From positions 1-64,000 of the forward strand of contig NZ_NISI01000012.1 in the NCBI RefSeq assembly GCF_002205845.1: DNA of 64,000 nucleotides, given 5' to 3'. Under the pieces are notes generated by a model. It made no database searches and was not told the DNA's origin. It saw only the letters and a list, made by a program, of their open reading frames with translations. This document shows, one piece after another, positions 17,995 through 27,636 of the stretch (positions are counted from its first letter, which is position 1; every line of letters begins with the position of its first letter). Position numbers and translations under genes: made by a program. Origin of the DNA: Roseateles puraquae (GTDB taxonomy: Bacteria > Pseudomonadota > Gammaproteobacteria > Burkholderiales > Burkholderiaceae_C).

Positions 17995-19130
17995 GCGTGA
18001 GTGCCGCGGCGCCCGTGAAGCTGCGCAGCCGCCTGGCGCAGAAGCTCGACGCCGAGATCGCCTCGGCCGCCGCCGTGCCGGCGCGTGCTGCGGTGCTGCA
18101 GGTACAGCGCGCCATCCTGTGGCTGCGCCACGGTCGCGAGGCGGAGGCCCGTGAGGAACTCAACCGGCTGCAGGCGCGTGCCCTGGTGCACCCGCGGGTC
18201 GACCTGGCCGCCTGGCTGCACCTGGCGGAGGGCCTGACGGCCTACTTCAGCGCCTTCGGGGGCGGGGCGCGTGAACGCATTCGCCGCGCCCACGTGATGG
18301 CGGCTGCCGCGGGTCTCAAGGGCTTGCAGTCGATGTGCGATGCCTGGCTGGCGCAGATGGCCTTCGTCGAGCGTGACATCGACAGCCTGGTCACGCATGC
18401 CACCGCGGTGCTCGCCGCGCCCGCCGACAACGGTGCAGCCTGCCGCGTGGCCTCCGCCCTGGGCATGGCCTGGGACCTGGCCCAGGACGAGGCCTCGGCG
18501 TCGTCCTGGTACGCCTGGGGGCGCCGCGCCGGCAGCGCCGATGGCGACGACGCCGCGCTCGCGGCCTTGCTCTACAACCAGATGCAGATGCGCGCGCTGC
18601 GCATCCGGCATGCGGCGCTGGCCGGCGAGCCCGGTGAGGCACCGGCCGTGTTGCTGGGGGTCGATTCCATCGGGCATTTCGACGATGCCGTCGGCGGATC
18701 GGCGCGGGCCGACCTGACGCCGTTGCTGCGCGCACAGCTGCTCACCGTGCAGGGCGACTTTGCCGCGGCGGCGGCGCTGCTCGAAGCACACCTGCCCGAG
18801 GCCATCGCCGCTGGCCTGGCCCGTACGGGCGGCAGCCTGCTGGCCGACCTGGCCTGGTGCTGGGCCAACACCGGTGATACCACCCGCGCCCGCGCGCTGG
18901 CCGACCAGGCCGCGGTCGAGGTGCTGGCCGAAGACTCCCCCCACTGCGACCTCGACGAACGCGCCGCGCTGCACGCCCGGCTGGCGCAGGTCTATGCGCG
19001 CTTGAACGAAGCCGGCCTGGCCGCCCGCCACGGCGACGCGGCCCAGGCGGCTTGGGCCGATGACGCCGCCCAACGTCGACTCTGGGCGGCCCGCTTGAGC
19101 AGCGCGGGTTTGGGTACTCCGCCACGCTGA
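17991..19130 (+). CDS. TPR-like helical repeat protein
   Basis: The 379-residue cytosolic protein is Ala-rich and almost wholly helical, with repeating helix pairs such as [37 protein letters not shown] and [22 protein letters not shown] that look like tetratricopeptide-type repeats. No enzyme motif is seen. It starts within the purC stop (ATGA overlap) and is followed after 54 bp by a Ser/Thr kinase. A scaffold or sensor partner of that kinase is a reasonable guess, but only the order supports it. Confidence 0.65.
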   Translation: MSVSAAAPVKLRSRLAQKLDAEIASAAAVPARAAVLQVQRAILWLRHGREAEAREELNRLQARALVHPRVDLAAWLHLAEGLTAYFSAFGGGARERIRRAHVMAAAAGLKGLQSMCDAWLAQMAFVERDIDSLVTHATAVLAAPADNGAACRVASALGMAWDLAQDEASASSWYAWGRRAGSADGDDAALAALLYNQMQMRALRIRHAALAGEPGEAPAVLLGVDSIGHFDDAVGGSARADLTPLLRAQLLTVQGDFAAAAALLEAHLPEAIAAGLARTGGSLLADLAWCWANTGDTTRARALADQAAVEVLAEDSPHCDLDERAALHARLAQVYARLNEAGLAARHGDAAQAAWADDAAQRRLWAARLSSAGLGTPPR

Positions 19131-19184
19131 TCCCGCTTTTATCGGCCGTTCGGCGGCCTTGGGCTGCGTTACGCTCATTGGTCT

Positions 19185-20918
19185 ATGACCGCCGACGCCC
19201 GCGACGACGCCACGCCCAACGCCTTGCCGGTGGGCACACGCTTTGGCGAGCTGGAGATCCTCGGCACGCTGGGGGTGGGCGGCTTCGGCATCGTCTACCT
19301 GGCACGCGACCACGCGCTGGAGCGCGACGTGGCGGTCAAGGAATACATGCCCAGCCAGTTCGCCTCGCGCGACGGGCGCAGCCATGTGTCGGTGCGCGCG
19401 GCCTCCATGCGCGAGACCTTCGAACTGGGGCTCAGCAGTTTCGTCAATGAAGCCAAGCTGCTCGCGCGCTTCGATCACCCGTCGCTGCTGAAGGTCTACC
19501 GCTTCTGGGAGGCCAACGGCACCGCCTACATGGCCATGCCGCGCCTGAGCGGCCAGAGCCTGCGCGAGGCCCGCACCACCCAGACCACGCCGCCGCCGGC
19601 CGCCTGGCTGAGGCGCATCTTCGACGCGGTGCTCGGCGGCCTGGAGACCCTGCATGCCCAGCAGGTCTGGCACCGCGACGTGGCGCCGGACAACATCCTG
19701 CTGCCGGCGGATGGCGGCCCGCCCATCCTGCTGGACTTCGGCGCGGCCCGCCAGGCCATCGGTGACCGAACGCAGTTGTTCACCGCCATCCTCAAGCCCA
19801 GCTTCGCGCCCATCGAGCAGTACGCCGAGGCCACCACGCTGCGCCAGGGGCCGTGGACCGACTTCTACGCGCTGGCGGCCGTCATGTACGAACTGCTGAC
19901 GGGCCGCCCGCCGCCGCCCGCCACGGCCCGTGCGATGACCGACGAATGCGAGCCCCTGGCTGCGCAGGCGCTGGCCGGTTACGAGTCGGCCTTCCTGGCC
20001 GGCCTGGACTGGGCGTTGCGCGTGCCGCCGCACCAGCGGCCCCAGACGGCGGCGGCCTGGCGCGAGGTGCTGGACGGTCGCGCCCCGGTGCCCGCGCCCC
20101 AGGCCGCGGCGCCGCGGCCCGCACCGGTGCCGCCACCGCCGCCCCCGGCGCCGATGCAGCTGCTGGATCTGGAGTTCGCCGACACCGTGCAGGCCGTGCC
20201 CTCCCAGTTCGAGCTGCCGGAGGCGCTGGCGGCGCAAATGAGGGCGCCCGAACCGCCGCCCAAGGCTGAGGCGCAGCGGGTCCTGAAACCCCGCAAGCCC
20301 AAGCCGCCGGCTTCGCCCACGGCCAAGCCGGCCGCGCCGACGCCCTGGCGTTATGGGTCCGGCCCGTTGATCCTGGGCGGTGGCGTCGCGGCCCTGGTGC
20401 TGCTGGGGGTCTTCGCGCTGCAGTTGCGCCCGCGCCCGGCGCGTCTGGAGGTGGCGCAGCCCGCGCCCGAGGCCTCCGCGCCCGCAGCCTCGGCAGCCAT
20501 GAGCGACGCGGCGGCGAGTGCGCCCGAGGTGGCGGCGGCTTCTGCCCCGGTCGTGCCGGTGGCGTCAGCGGTACCCGCCAGCGGCGCCGTGCCCACGGCG
20601 AGCCCGCCTCCCCGCCCCGCCGTGGCCCGGCGCGAGCCCAAGCCCATCCTGACCGAAAAGGCGGGTGAGTTCAGGCCGGTGGCGTCGGCGGTTGTCGAAG
20701 CTCCGGCGTCTGTGGCCGCCAGCGCGGCGCCCAAGCCGGCGCCCGAGCCCGCACCGCCGGCCGAGCCCAAGACGGCCAGCGAGGCCTGCGGGGGCCGCGT
20801 GCTGTTCGCGCGGGCCTGGTGCATCGACCGGCAGTGCGAGAAGCCGATCTACCGGGACGACCCCGACTGCGTGCGGCTGCGCGACATCCGCAGCAGCCGC
20901 AACAACAACAACCCCTGA
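19185..20918 (+). CDS. Membrane-anchored Hanks-type Ser/Thr protein kinase
   Basis: The 577-residue protein has a complete kinase domain (residues 22-290): GVGGFG P-loop at 30-35, Lys52 in VAVKEY, the catalytic loop HRDVAPDN from His163, and DFG from Asp184. A proline- and alanine-rich linker follows. One membrane span lies at about 394-413, then a long Ala/Pro/Ser-rich stretch and a short C-terminal domain with four cysteines ending in NNNNP. The kinase is thus cytoplasmic with a small extracytoplasmic sensor-like tail. The HRDVAP variant (Val for the usual Leu or Ile) is found in bacterial kinases. Confidence 0.9.
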   Translation: MTADARDDATPNALPVGTRFGELEILGTLGVGGFGIVYLARDHALERDVAVKEYMPSQFASRDGRSHVSVRAASMRETFELGLSSFVNEAKLLARFDHPSLLKVYRFWEANGTAYMAMPRLSGQSLREARTTQTTPPPAAWLRRIFDAVLGGLETLHAQQVWHRDVAPDNILLPADGGPPILLDFGAARQAIGDRTQLFTAILKPSFAPIEQYAEATTLRQGPWTDFYALAAVMYELLTGRPPPPATARAMTDECEPLAAQALAGYESAFLAGLDWALRVPPHQRPQTAAAWREVLDGRAPVPAPQAAAPRPAPVPPPPPPAPMQLLDLEFADTVQAVPSQFELPEALAAQMRAPEPPPKAEAQRVLKPRKPKPPASPTAKPAAPTPWRYGSGPLILGGGVAALVLLGVFALQLRPRPARLEVAQPAPEASAPAASAAMSDAAASAPEVAAASAPVVPVASAVPASGAVPTASPPPRPAVARREPKPILTEKAGEFRPVASAVVEAPASVAASAAPKPAPEPAPPAEPKTASEACGGRVLFARAWCIDRQCEKPIYRDDPDCVRLRDIRSSRNNNNP

Positions 20919-20924
20919 GGGTTG
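20909..20924 (+). terminator. Short hairpin enclosing the kinase stop codon
   Basis: CAACCC-CTGA-GGGTTG forms a 6-bp stem with a 4-nt loop that contains the TGA stop of the kinase gene. It sits in the 10-bp gap between convergent genes. There is no T-run, so termination activity is uncertain. Confidence 0.3.
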
Positions 20925-20928
20925 CCGC

Positions 20929-21879
20929 TCAGAAGAGTGCCATCGACAGCTTGCGGCGGTAGCTGTCGATCAGCGGGTCGCTCTGCACGACGGCGGCCTT
21001 GCCGGCGATTTCGAGCGTGCCGGTCTTGGCTTCAGCCGCCGGCTTCGGGGCGGGCTTGGTCAGCAGCTCCAGGATGGCCACGTAGGTCTTGCGCGCGGCT
21101 TCGCCGTTCCAGGTCTTGTCGCGCATGATGATCTCCAGCAGCTCGTCCATGGCCTCGGTGAAGCGCTGGCTGGCCAGGTGCAGCTGGGCGAGCGTGAAGC
21201 GGGCGTCGAAGTCGCGCTTGTTGGCGGCGATGGCGGCCTGCAGGGCGGCAGGATCGGCACCCGCCGCAGCATCGAAGGCCGTGAGCCAGGTGGCCAGGGC
21301 CGCCAGGCGCGGGGCCGGCGTCAGGGTGTCGGCCGCCTTGGCCGCCACCGGGGCAAAGGCCTCGCGGGCTTCGGCCAGCAGCCCCAGCTCCAGCAGGGCC
21401 TTCACGTAGTCGAAGCGGGCCGCATCGTTGGCGGGGTCGAGCTCCACCGCGTGGGCGAGCTTGCCCAGGGCCGACTCCAGGTCGCCGTCTTCCAGCAACT
21501 CCTGGGCTTCGGCGAGGTCTGCCTCGGCTTCGAGTTCTTCACCGGCGGGCACATGCTTGTCCAGGAACTCGCGGATCTGGGCCTCGGGCAGGGCGCCCAC
21601 GAAACCGTCCACCGGCTGGCCGCCCGCGAACATCACGCAGAACGGTATCGAGCGCACGCCGAACATCTGGCTGAGCTGCCCGGCGATCTCGGGCACCTCG
21701 TCGCTGTTGAGCTTGGCGAGCGTGAAGCGACCGGCGTAGGCCACCTCCAGCTTTTCCAGGATGGGGCCGAGCGTGCGGCAGGGGCCGCACCACGGCGCCC
21801 AGATGTCCAGCAGCACGGGACGCTGCTGGGAGGCGACGATCAGTTCGGCTTCGAAGTTCTGGAGGGTGATGTCGATCAT
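20929..21879 (-). CDS. CnoX-like thioredoxin with C-terminal TPR repeats
   Basis: The 316-residue protein has an N-terminal thioredoxin domain with the active site WAPWCGPC (Cys31, Cys34) and [10 protein letters not shown] with the cis-proline. A long C-terminal helical repeat domain includes [18 protein letters not shown] and [20 protein letters not shown]. This matches the YbbN/CnoX family, a holdase and redox factor that hands clients to GroEL or DnaK. E. coli CnoX lacks the second active-site Cys; here both are present, so real redox activity is likely. The start at 21879 gives the normal N-terminus. Confidence 0.88.
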   Translation of the reverse strand: MIDITLQNFEAELIVASQQRPVLLDIWAPWCGPCRTLGPILEKLEVAYAGRFTLAKLNSDEVPEIAGQLSQMFGVRSIPFCVMFAGGQPVDGFVGALPEAQIREFLDKHVPAGEELEAEADLAEAQELLEDGDLESALGKLAHAVELDPANDAARFDYVKALLELGLLAEAREAFAPVAAKAADTLTPAPRLAALATWLTAFDAAAGADPAALQAAIAANKRDFDARFTLAQLHLASQRFTEAMDELLEIIMRDKTWNGEAARKTYVAILELLTKPAPKPAAEAKTGTLEIAGKAAVVQSDPLIDSYRRKLSMALF

Positions 21880-21957
21880 GGCTGCAAGGTGGTCGTCGGG
21901 GCAGTTGGTGTCTCGGCTTCTACAATTCAAGGCTTTCCAGAGCCCCGGAGCGAGACC

Positions 21958-22470
21958 TTGTCCACCCCAGCCCCCCAGAACCCCGACGCCGTCATCGGCA
22001 TCGTCATGGGCTCCAGCAGCGACTGGGAGACGATGAAGCTGGCGGCCGAGATTCTGACCGAGTTCGGTGTCGCCTTCGAGGCGCGCGTCGTGTCGGCCCA
22101 CCGCATGCCCGACGAGATGTTCGCCTACGCCGAGGCCGCCAGCGGCCGGGGCCTGAAGGCCATCATTGCCGGCGCGGGCGGCGCGGCCCACCTGCCGGGC
22201 ATGCTCGCCGCCAAGACCACGGTGCCCGTGCTCGGCGTGCCGGTGGCCAGCCGGCACCTGCAAGGCGTCGACTCGCTGCACAGCATCGTGCAGATGCCCA
22301 AGGGCATTCCGGTGGCTACCTTCGCCATCGGCAATGCCGGTGCCGCCAACGCGGCGCTGTTCGCGGTCGCCATGCTGGCCACGGGCGACGCCTCGCTGCT
22401 GGGCAAGCTGCAGGCCTTCCGCGCCCGCCAGACGGCCGCCGCGCAGGCCATGACCGAGGAACTCCGCTGA
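21958..22470 (+). CDS. purE: N5-carboxyaminoimidazole ribonucleotide mutase
   Basis: The 170-residue enzyme turns N5-CAIR into CAIR. It shows the class I PurE signatures [35 protein letters not shown] and [24 protein letters not shown] split over residues 15-110. No ATG precedes the conserved region. The best start is TTG at 21958, about 7 nt after a GGAGCGAG ribosome binding site, and gives an N-terminus (STPAPQNP) typical of the group. A TACAAT -10-like hexamer lies at 21921-21926. Its stop overlaps the purK ATG (TGATG). Confidence 0.95.
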   Translation: MSTPAPQNPDAVIGIVMGSSSDWETMKLAAEILTEFGVAFEARVVSAHRMPDEMFAYAEAASGRGLKAIIAGAGGAAHLPGMLAAKTTVPVLGVPVASRHLQGVDSLHSIVQMPKGIPVATFAIGNAGAANAALFAVAMLATGDASLLGKLQAFRARQTAAAQAMTEELR

Positions 22471-23633
22471 TGCCGCCGCTGCTTCCCGGCACCGCGACGC
22501 TCGGCGTCCTCGGTGGCGGCCAGCTCGGCCGCATGTTCGTGCACGCCGCCCAGGCCATGGGCTACCGCTGCATCGTGCTCGACCCCGACGCCATCAGCCC
22601 GGCGGGAGCCGTGGCCGAGAAGCACATCCAGGCCGACTACCTCGACCACCTCGGCCTCGCCCAGCTGGCCCGCGACTGCGACGCCATCACCACCGAGTTC
22701 GAGAACGTGCCCGCCCTGGCGCTCGAAACCCTGGCCGGCATGCGCGTGGTGGCACCCGCTGCGGCAGCCGTGGCCGTCTGCCAGGACCGGGCGGTCGAGA
22801 AGGCGCATTTCGAGTCGGCCGGCGTGCCCTGCGCGCCGCATGCCGTCATCACGAACGACATCGAGCTGGCCGCTGTCGACCCGGCCTTGCTGCCCGGCAT
22901 CCTCAAGACCAGCCGCATGGGCTACGACGGCAAGGGCCAGGTGCGCGTGAAAACCGCCGCTGAACTGGCCCAGGCCTGGAACGACCTCAAGCGCGTGCCT
23001 TGCGTGCTGGAGCAGATGCTGCCGCTGAAGGCCGAGCTGAGCGTGCTGGTGGCGCGCGGCGCCGATGGCCAGGTGGTGACCTACCCCGTGCAGCAGAACC
23101 TGCACCGCGGCGGCATCCTGGCGGTGACCGAAGTGCCGGCGCCCGACGTGCCGGCCGAGGTGGCCACCCTCGCCATCGCGTCGGCCCGCCAGGTGGCGCA
23201 GGCGCTGGCCTACGTCGGCGTGCTGTGCATCGAGTTCTTCTGGCTGGACGACGGCCGGCTGGTGGTCAACGAGATGGCACCGCGCCCGCACAACTCCGGC
23301 CACTGGACGATGAACGGCGCCAGCGTGTCGCAGTTCGAACTGCAGGTGCGCGCCCTGGCCGGGCTGCCACTGCCCGAGCCGCGGCAGCACTCGGCGACCG
23401 TCATGCTCAACCTGCTGGGCGACCTGTGGTTCACCGCCGAGGGCGGTCCCACGCCACCGGCCTGGGACCGCTTGCTGGCCCTGCCCGGCACACATCTGCA
23501 CCTGTACGGCAAGGCCGAAGCGCGGCACGGCCGCAAGATGGGCCACTTGAACATCACCGCCGACACGCCCGAGGCGGCGCATGCGGTGGCGTTGCAGGCG
23601 GCGGCGCTGCTCGGCCTGCCCACCGACTTCTGA
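22470..23633 (+). CDS. purK: N5-carboxyaminoimidazole ribonucleotide synthetase
   Basis: The 387-residue ATP-grasp enzyme makes N5-CAIR from AIR, ATP and bicarbonate. It has the PurK N-terminus LGVLGGGQLGRM, TTEFENVPA, KTSRMGYDGKGQ, and FFWLDDGRLVVNEMAPRPHNSGHWT with the metal-binding Glu and Asn. The ATG shares its A with the purE stop codon, and its own stop overlaps the next ATG in the same way. The three genes are thus read as a translationally coupled run. Confidence 0.95.
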   Translation: MPPLLPGTATLGVLGGGQLGRMFVHAAQAMGYRCIVLDPDAISPAGAVAEKHIQADYLDHLGLAQLARDCDAITTEFENVPALALETLAGMRVVAPAAAAVAVCQDRAVEKAHFESAGVPCAPHAVITNDIELAAVDPALLPGILKTSRMGYDGKGQVRVKTAAELAQAWNDLKRVPCVLEQMLPLKAELSVLVARGADGQVVTYPVQQNLHRGGILAVTEVPAPDVPAEVATLAIASARQVAQALAYVGVLCIEFFWLDDGRLVVNEMAPRPHNSGHWTMNGASVSQFELQVRALAGLPLPEPRQHSATVMLNLLGDLWFTAEGGPTPPAWDRLLALPGTHLHLYGKAEARHGRKMGHLNITADTPEAAHAVALQAAALLGLPTDF

Positions 23634-24619
23634 TGCTGGCCCTGCCTGGTCATGACCCGCAAGCCATCCAGGCCGCTGCCCGCTGCCTGGCCGAGGGCGA
23701 GCTGCTCGGCCTGCCGACCGAGACCGTCTATGGCCTGGCGGCGCGTGCCGACCAGGACGCCGCGGTCGCCAAGATTTTTGCCGCCAAAGGGCGGCCGAGC
23801 GATCACCCGCTGATCGTCCATGTGCTGGACGCCGCCGCCGCCGACACCTTTGCCGATCACCTGCCGACCACCGCGCGCCGGCTGATGGACGCCTTCTGGC
23901 CAGGGCCGCTGACCGTCATCGTGCCGCGCAAGGCGGGCGTGGCCCAGGCCGCGGCCGGTGGGCACGCCACGGTGGCCTTGCGCTCGCCGGCCCACCCGGT
24001 TGCCCGCGCCGTGATGGCGGCCGCCCGCGATCTCGGCGTCGATGGCCTGGCCGCCCCGAGCGCGAACCGCTTCGGCCGCGTGAGCCCGACCCAGGCCCGG
24101 CATGTGGTGGAGGAGTTCGGCCCGGGGCTGATGGTGCTGGACGGCGGTGCCTGCGATGTGGGCATCGAGTCCACCATCGTCGACTGCAGCCGGGCCCGCC
24201 CGGCGCTGCTGCGCCCCGGCCTGCTGGCGCAGTCGCGCATCGAAGCGGTGCTGGGCGAGCCCCTGATGGCGCCCGACGCTGCCGCGCCCAAGGCCTCGGG
24301 CACGCTGGCCGCGCATTACGCGCCCAGCGCCCGCGTGCGGCTGCTGGATGCCGAGGCGCTGGCTTTACGTTTTGCCACAGCGAGCGCCAGCGGGAGTCTC
24401 GAAGGGCTGGCGGTATATTCACGCGCCCAGCTCCCGGCGTGGCGCTGGCAGGCAATGCCGGCCGACCCGGCGGCAGCCGCCCACGAACTGTTTGCGGTGC
24501 TGCGCGAGCTGGACGCCGCCGGCGCCCGGGAAATCTGGGTCGAGGCGCCGCCCCGCGATCCGGCCTGGGCCGGTGTGCGAGACCGGCTGAGCCGGGCCGC
24601 CGCCGCCTTCACCGATTGA
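23633..24619 (+). CDS. L-threonylcarbamoyladenylate synthase (Sua5 type)
   Basis: The 328-residue protein has the YrdC-type domain with LGLPTETVYGLAARA, KIFAAKGRPSDHPLIVH, FWPGPLT, ALRSPAHPVARA and APSANRFGRVSPT. It also has the C-terminal Sua5 domain (ASGTLAAHYAPSARVRLL linker). It uses threonine, bicarbonate and ATP to make the activated intermediate for the t6A37 tRNA modification. The two-domain length (over 300) separates it from TsaC. It begins in the purK stop codon (TGATG), so this tRNA-modification gene rides in the purEK operon. Confidence 0.92.
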   Translation: MLALPGHDPQAIQAAARCLAEGELLGLPTETVYGLAARADQDAAVAKIFAAKGRPSDHPLIVHVLDAAAADTFADHLPTTARRLMDAFWPGPLTVIVPRKAGVAQAAAGGHATVALRSPAHPVARAVMAAARDLGVDGLAAPSANRFGRVSPTQARHVVEEFGPGLMVLDGGACDVGIESTIVDCSRARPALLRPGLLAQSRIEAVLGEPLMAPDAAAPKASGTLAAHYAPSARVRLLDAEALALRFATASASGSLEGLAVYSRAQLPAWRWQAMPADPAAAAHELFAVLRELDAAGAREIWVEAPPRDPAWAGVRDRLSRAAAAFTD

Positions 24620-24642
24620 GTTTTGTCCCTGAGTTGATCGTC

Positions 24643-25602
24643 ATGCAACGTGTTGTCTCCCAGAATCTGAAGCGCACCCTGGCCCTGGCCGCGGTGGCGG
24701 CAGCCGCCCTGCTGGCGGGCTGCGGCGGTGGCAGCACCCAGCAGATCGACCCCTTCTCGCCCACGCGGGTCATCGCCTTCGGCGACGAGAGCGCGGCCAT
24801 CCTGCAAAGCGGCAAGAAGTACGGCGTGAACGGCCTGAACGCCGACACCCAGCTCATCGACTGCCGCATCAACCCCAACTGGGCGCAGGTGCTCGCGAGC
24901 GGTTTCGGCTTCGTCTATCCGCAGTGCAACAACGACTTCGTCGCGCTGCCCCAGGGCATCATGTACACGGTCGATGGCTACAAGGTGGCCGACGTGCGCG
25001 ACAAGATCGACCAGCATCTGTCCAACGACCGCTTCGGCCCCAAGGACATCGTCGGCATCATGGTCGGCGTGAATGACATCCTGGAGCTGTACCGCCAGTT
25101 CCCGCAGCAAAGCCGTGATTCCCTGATCAACGAGGCCAAGGCCCGCGGCAGGCTGCTGGCTGACCAGGTCAACCGCATCGCCAACGCCAATGGCCGCGTG
25201 GTCGTGAGCACGATCTTCGACGTCGGCCTGACGCCCTTCGCCCAGAAGGAAAAGCTGCAGCAGACCGACATCGACCGCGCGGTCTTCCTGAACGACCTGA
25301 GCACGGCCTTCAATACCGCGCTGCGGCTGAACGTGCTGAACGACGGCCGCCTGGTGGGCCTGGTGCTGGTGGACGAAACCGTGCAGCAGATCTCGCGCTT
25401 CCCGGCGGCCTTCGGCTACACCAACGTGACCGACGCCGCCTGCCGCACCGATATCGCGCGGCAGGACTGCACGCCCAACACGCTGGTGACCGACGCCAAC
25501 ACGACGCAATGGCTGTGGGCGGGCGACACCCTGCTCAGCCCGGTGGCGCAGCAGCGCATCGGGACGCTGGTGCTGTCGCGCGCCAAGAACAACCCGTTCT
25601 GA
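24643..25602 (+). CDS. SGNH/GDSL-hydrolase-like lipoprotein
   Basis: The 319-residue protein has a lipoprotein signal peptide with the lipobox LLAGC at about Cys27. An SGNH-like fold follows: VIAFGDESA as block I (Asp-Glu-Ser instead of the usual Gly-Asp-Ser), VGVNDILELY as the Asn block, and a C-terminal WLWAGDTLLSP in place of the usual Asp-x-x-His. The canonical nucleophile spacing is thus altered (FGDES), as in some betaproteobacterial members. Substrate unknown; the location is the outer or inner membrane by lipid anchor. A terminator follows at 25666. Confidence 0.7.
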   Translation: MQRVVSQNLKRTLALAAVAAAALLAGCGGGSTQQIDPFSPTRVIAFGDESAAILQSGKKYGVNGLNADTQLIDCRINPNWAQVLASGFGFVYPQCNNDFVALPQGIMYTVDGYKVADVRDKIDQHLSNDRFGPKDIVGIMVGVNDILELYRQFPQQSRDSLINEAKARGRLLADQVNRIANANGRVVVSTIFDVGLTPFAQKEKLQQTDIDRAVFLNDLSTAFNTALRLNVLNDGRLVGLVLVDETVQQISRFPAAFGYTNVTDAACRTDIARQDCTPNTLVTDANTTQWLWAGDTLLSPVAQQRIGTLVLSRAKNNPF

Positions 25603-25665
25603 ACGTCCCACCCCGTACCGGCTTCGCCGTGCCAAGGCCAGTGGCCTTGTCGTTGCGCAGGCAAC

Positions 25666-25684
25666 AAGAGCCCACTGGGCTCTT
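25666..25684 (+). terminator. Rho-independent terminator-like hairpin
   Basis: AAGAGCC pairs with GGCTCTT around a CACTG loop and is followed by CTTGTC. It lies between the lipoprotein gene (plus, ending 25602) and fadD (minus, ending 25817), so it can serve both directions (the stem begins with AA on the other strand). The rest of the 214-bp gap holds no gene. Confidence 0.55.
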
Positions 25685-25816
25685 CTTGTCCGGCTTCACC
25701 CCCCTCAAGGGGGCACTCGCGGCTGCCCGGCAAAGCCGGATCAGCGCGAGTTGCTGGAGAGGCGGCCGGCCTGCGGCGGGCTTGGGCTGTCGCCTGCGAG
25801 GCGGCCGTTGCCGGCG

Positions 25817-27571
25817 TCAGGAGGTGCTCGAACGGAGTTCGCGGCGCAGGATCTTGCCGACGTTGGTTTTGGGCAGCTCGTCGCGGAACTCGATGAACTT
25901 GGGGCGCTTGTAGGCCGTCATCTGCTGGGCGCAGTAGGTGGCGAGGTCTTCCTCGGCCAGGGCCGGGTCGCTCTTGACCACGAAGAGCTTGACCGCCTCG
26001 CCCGACTTGGCGTCAGGCACCCCCACCGCGGCGCATTCGAGCACGCCCGGGAAGAGGTTCACCACCTGCTCGATCTCGGTCGGGTACACGTTGAAGCCGC
26101 TGACCAGGATCATGTCCTTCTTGCGGTCGACGATGCGGACATAGCCGGTCGCGTCCATGATGCCGATGTCGCCGCTCTTGAAGAAGCCGTCAGCGGTCAT
26201 GACGTTGGCGGTCTCGTCGGGGCGCTTCCAGTAGCCGGCCATCACCTGCGGGCCGCGGATGCAGATCTCGCCGCGCTCGCCCAGCGGCACGTCACGGCCG
26301 TCGTCGTCGCGGATGGCGATCTCGGTGGACGAGATCGGCAGGCCGATGCTGCCGTTGAACACCCGCAGGTCCAGCGGGTTGATGGTGGCGGCCGGCGAGG
26401 TCTCCGACAGGCCGTAGCCCTCCACCACCGGGCAGCCGGTGACCTTGAGCCATTTCTCGGCCGTGGCCTGCTGCACGGCCATGCCACCGCCGTTGGAAAT
26501 GACGAGCTCGGAGAAATCAAGCCGTGAGAAGCCCGGCTCGTTGGCCAGCGCGTTGAACAGCGTGTTCACGGCCGGGAAGATGTGGATCTTGTGGCCGCGC
26601 AGCGTTTCGATGAAGCCGGGGATGTCGCGCGGGTTGGGCACCAGGATGTTGAGGTGGCCCATCCGTGCGCCCAGCATGAAGCAGGCCGTCAGCGCGAAGA
26701 TGTGATACAGCGGCAGTGCGCAGACGTTGGTGAACTGCATGTCCCCGCTGGCAAATCCGGGGAGCTTGGCCAGCATCGGCTGGAACCAGGCCTCCACCTG
26801 CAGGATGTTGGCGACGATGTTGCGGTGCAGGAGGGTGGCGCCCTTGGACACCCCGGTCGTGCCGCCGGTGTACTGCAGGAAGGCGACGTCGTCCGGCCCG
26901 AGCTCGGGCTTCTTCAGGTTGAGCCGCTCGCCGTGGCGCAGCGCCTCGTTGAAGCGCACCACCGTGCGACCTTCGCCCACCGGCAGGCGGAACTCCGGCA
27001 CCATCTTCTTGAGGTGGCGCACCGCAAAGTTGATCAGCGGGCCCTTCCACCAGTTCAGCAGGTCGCCCATCGAGGCCAGCACGACGTGCTTCACGTCGGT
27101 GGCGGCGATGACCTCCTCCAGCGTGTGCGCGAAGTTCTCCAGCACGACGATCGCCCGCGCGCCGGAGTCCTTGAGCTGGTGCTCCAGTTCGCGCGGCGTG
27201 TACAGCGGGTTGACGTTCACCACCACGAAGCCCGCGCGCAGGATGGCCGCGATGGCCACGCCGTACTGCAGCACGTTGGGCATCATGATGGCGACGCGGT
27301 CGCCCTGCTTCAGGCCCTGGGCCTGCAGCCAGGCGCCGAGCTGCAGGGAGAGCTGGTCGATCTCCGAGAAGCGCATGCGCTGGCCCATGCAGATGGCGGC
27401 GTCGCGCTGGGCATGCTTGCGGAAAGCCTCTTCCAGCAATTGCACCAGCGAGCGATAGACGCCGGTGTCGATGCTGGCGGGGACGCCAGCCGGGTAGCTC
27501 GCCAGCCAGGGCTTGGTGGCGGATGTCGCCTCGGGGACAGCGGTGGCTTCTTCGGCAAGGACGGCAGTCAT
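25817..27571 (-). CDS. fadD: Long-chain fatty-acid-CoA ligase
   Basis: The 584-residue AMP-forming enzyme activates fatty acids for beta-oxidation or lipid synthesis. Adenylate-forming motifs are YTGGTTGVSKGA (P-loop-like), VVEGYGLSETSP, GEICIRGPQVMAGYWKRP, TGDIG-equivalent KSGDIGIMD, and VDRKKDMILVSGFNVYP. The catalytic Lys lies in KTNVGKILRREL at the end. The start at 27571 (MTAVLAEE) follows an AAGGG segment; eight extra upstream codons are possible. It is the nearest thing here to a lipid-catabolism gene besides the AidB-like dehydrogenase at 55.7 kb. Confidence 0.93.
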   Translation of the reverse strand: MTAVLAEEATAVPEATSATKPWLASYPAGVPASIDTGVYRSLVQLLEEAFRKHAQRDAAICMGQRMRFSEIDQLSLQLGAWLQAQGLKQGDRVAIMMPNVLQYGVAIAAILRAGFVVVNVNPLYTPRELEHQLKDSGARAIVVLENFAHTLEEVIAATDVKHVVLASMGDLLNWWKGPLINFAVRHLKKMVPEFRLPVGEGRTVVRFNEALRHGERLNLKKPELGPDDVAFLQYTGGTTGVSKGATLLHRNIVANILQVEAWFQPMLAKLPGFASGDMQFTNVCALPLYHIFALTACFMLGARMGHLNILVPNPRDIPGFIETLRGHKIHIFPAVNTLFNALANEPGFSRLDFSELVISNGGGMAVQQATAEKWLKVTGCPVVEGYGLSETSPAATINPLDLRVFNGSIGLPISSTEIAIRDDDGRDVPLGERGEICIRGPQVMAGYWKRPDETANVMTADGFFKSGDIGIMDATGYVRIVDRKKDMILVSGFNVYPTEIEQVVNLFPGVLECAAVGVPDAKSGEAVKLFVVKSDPALAEEDLATYCAQQMTAYKRPKFIEFRDELPKTNVGKILRRELRSSTS

Positions 27572-27636
27572 CGGCGGGGCCCTTCTGGCGTGCAACGCGT
27601 GGAGCCGTTGATGGTGGTTCGCCCGGTTACTTCAAG

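Noticed and set aside
17841..20237. Long minus-strand frame opposite the TPR and kinase genes
   Set aside because: Composition is shadow-like (Arg, Gln, Gly, His) and the plus strand carries intact kinase motifs.
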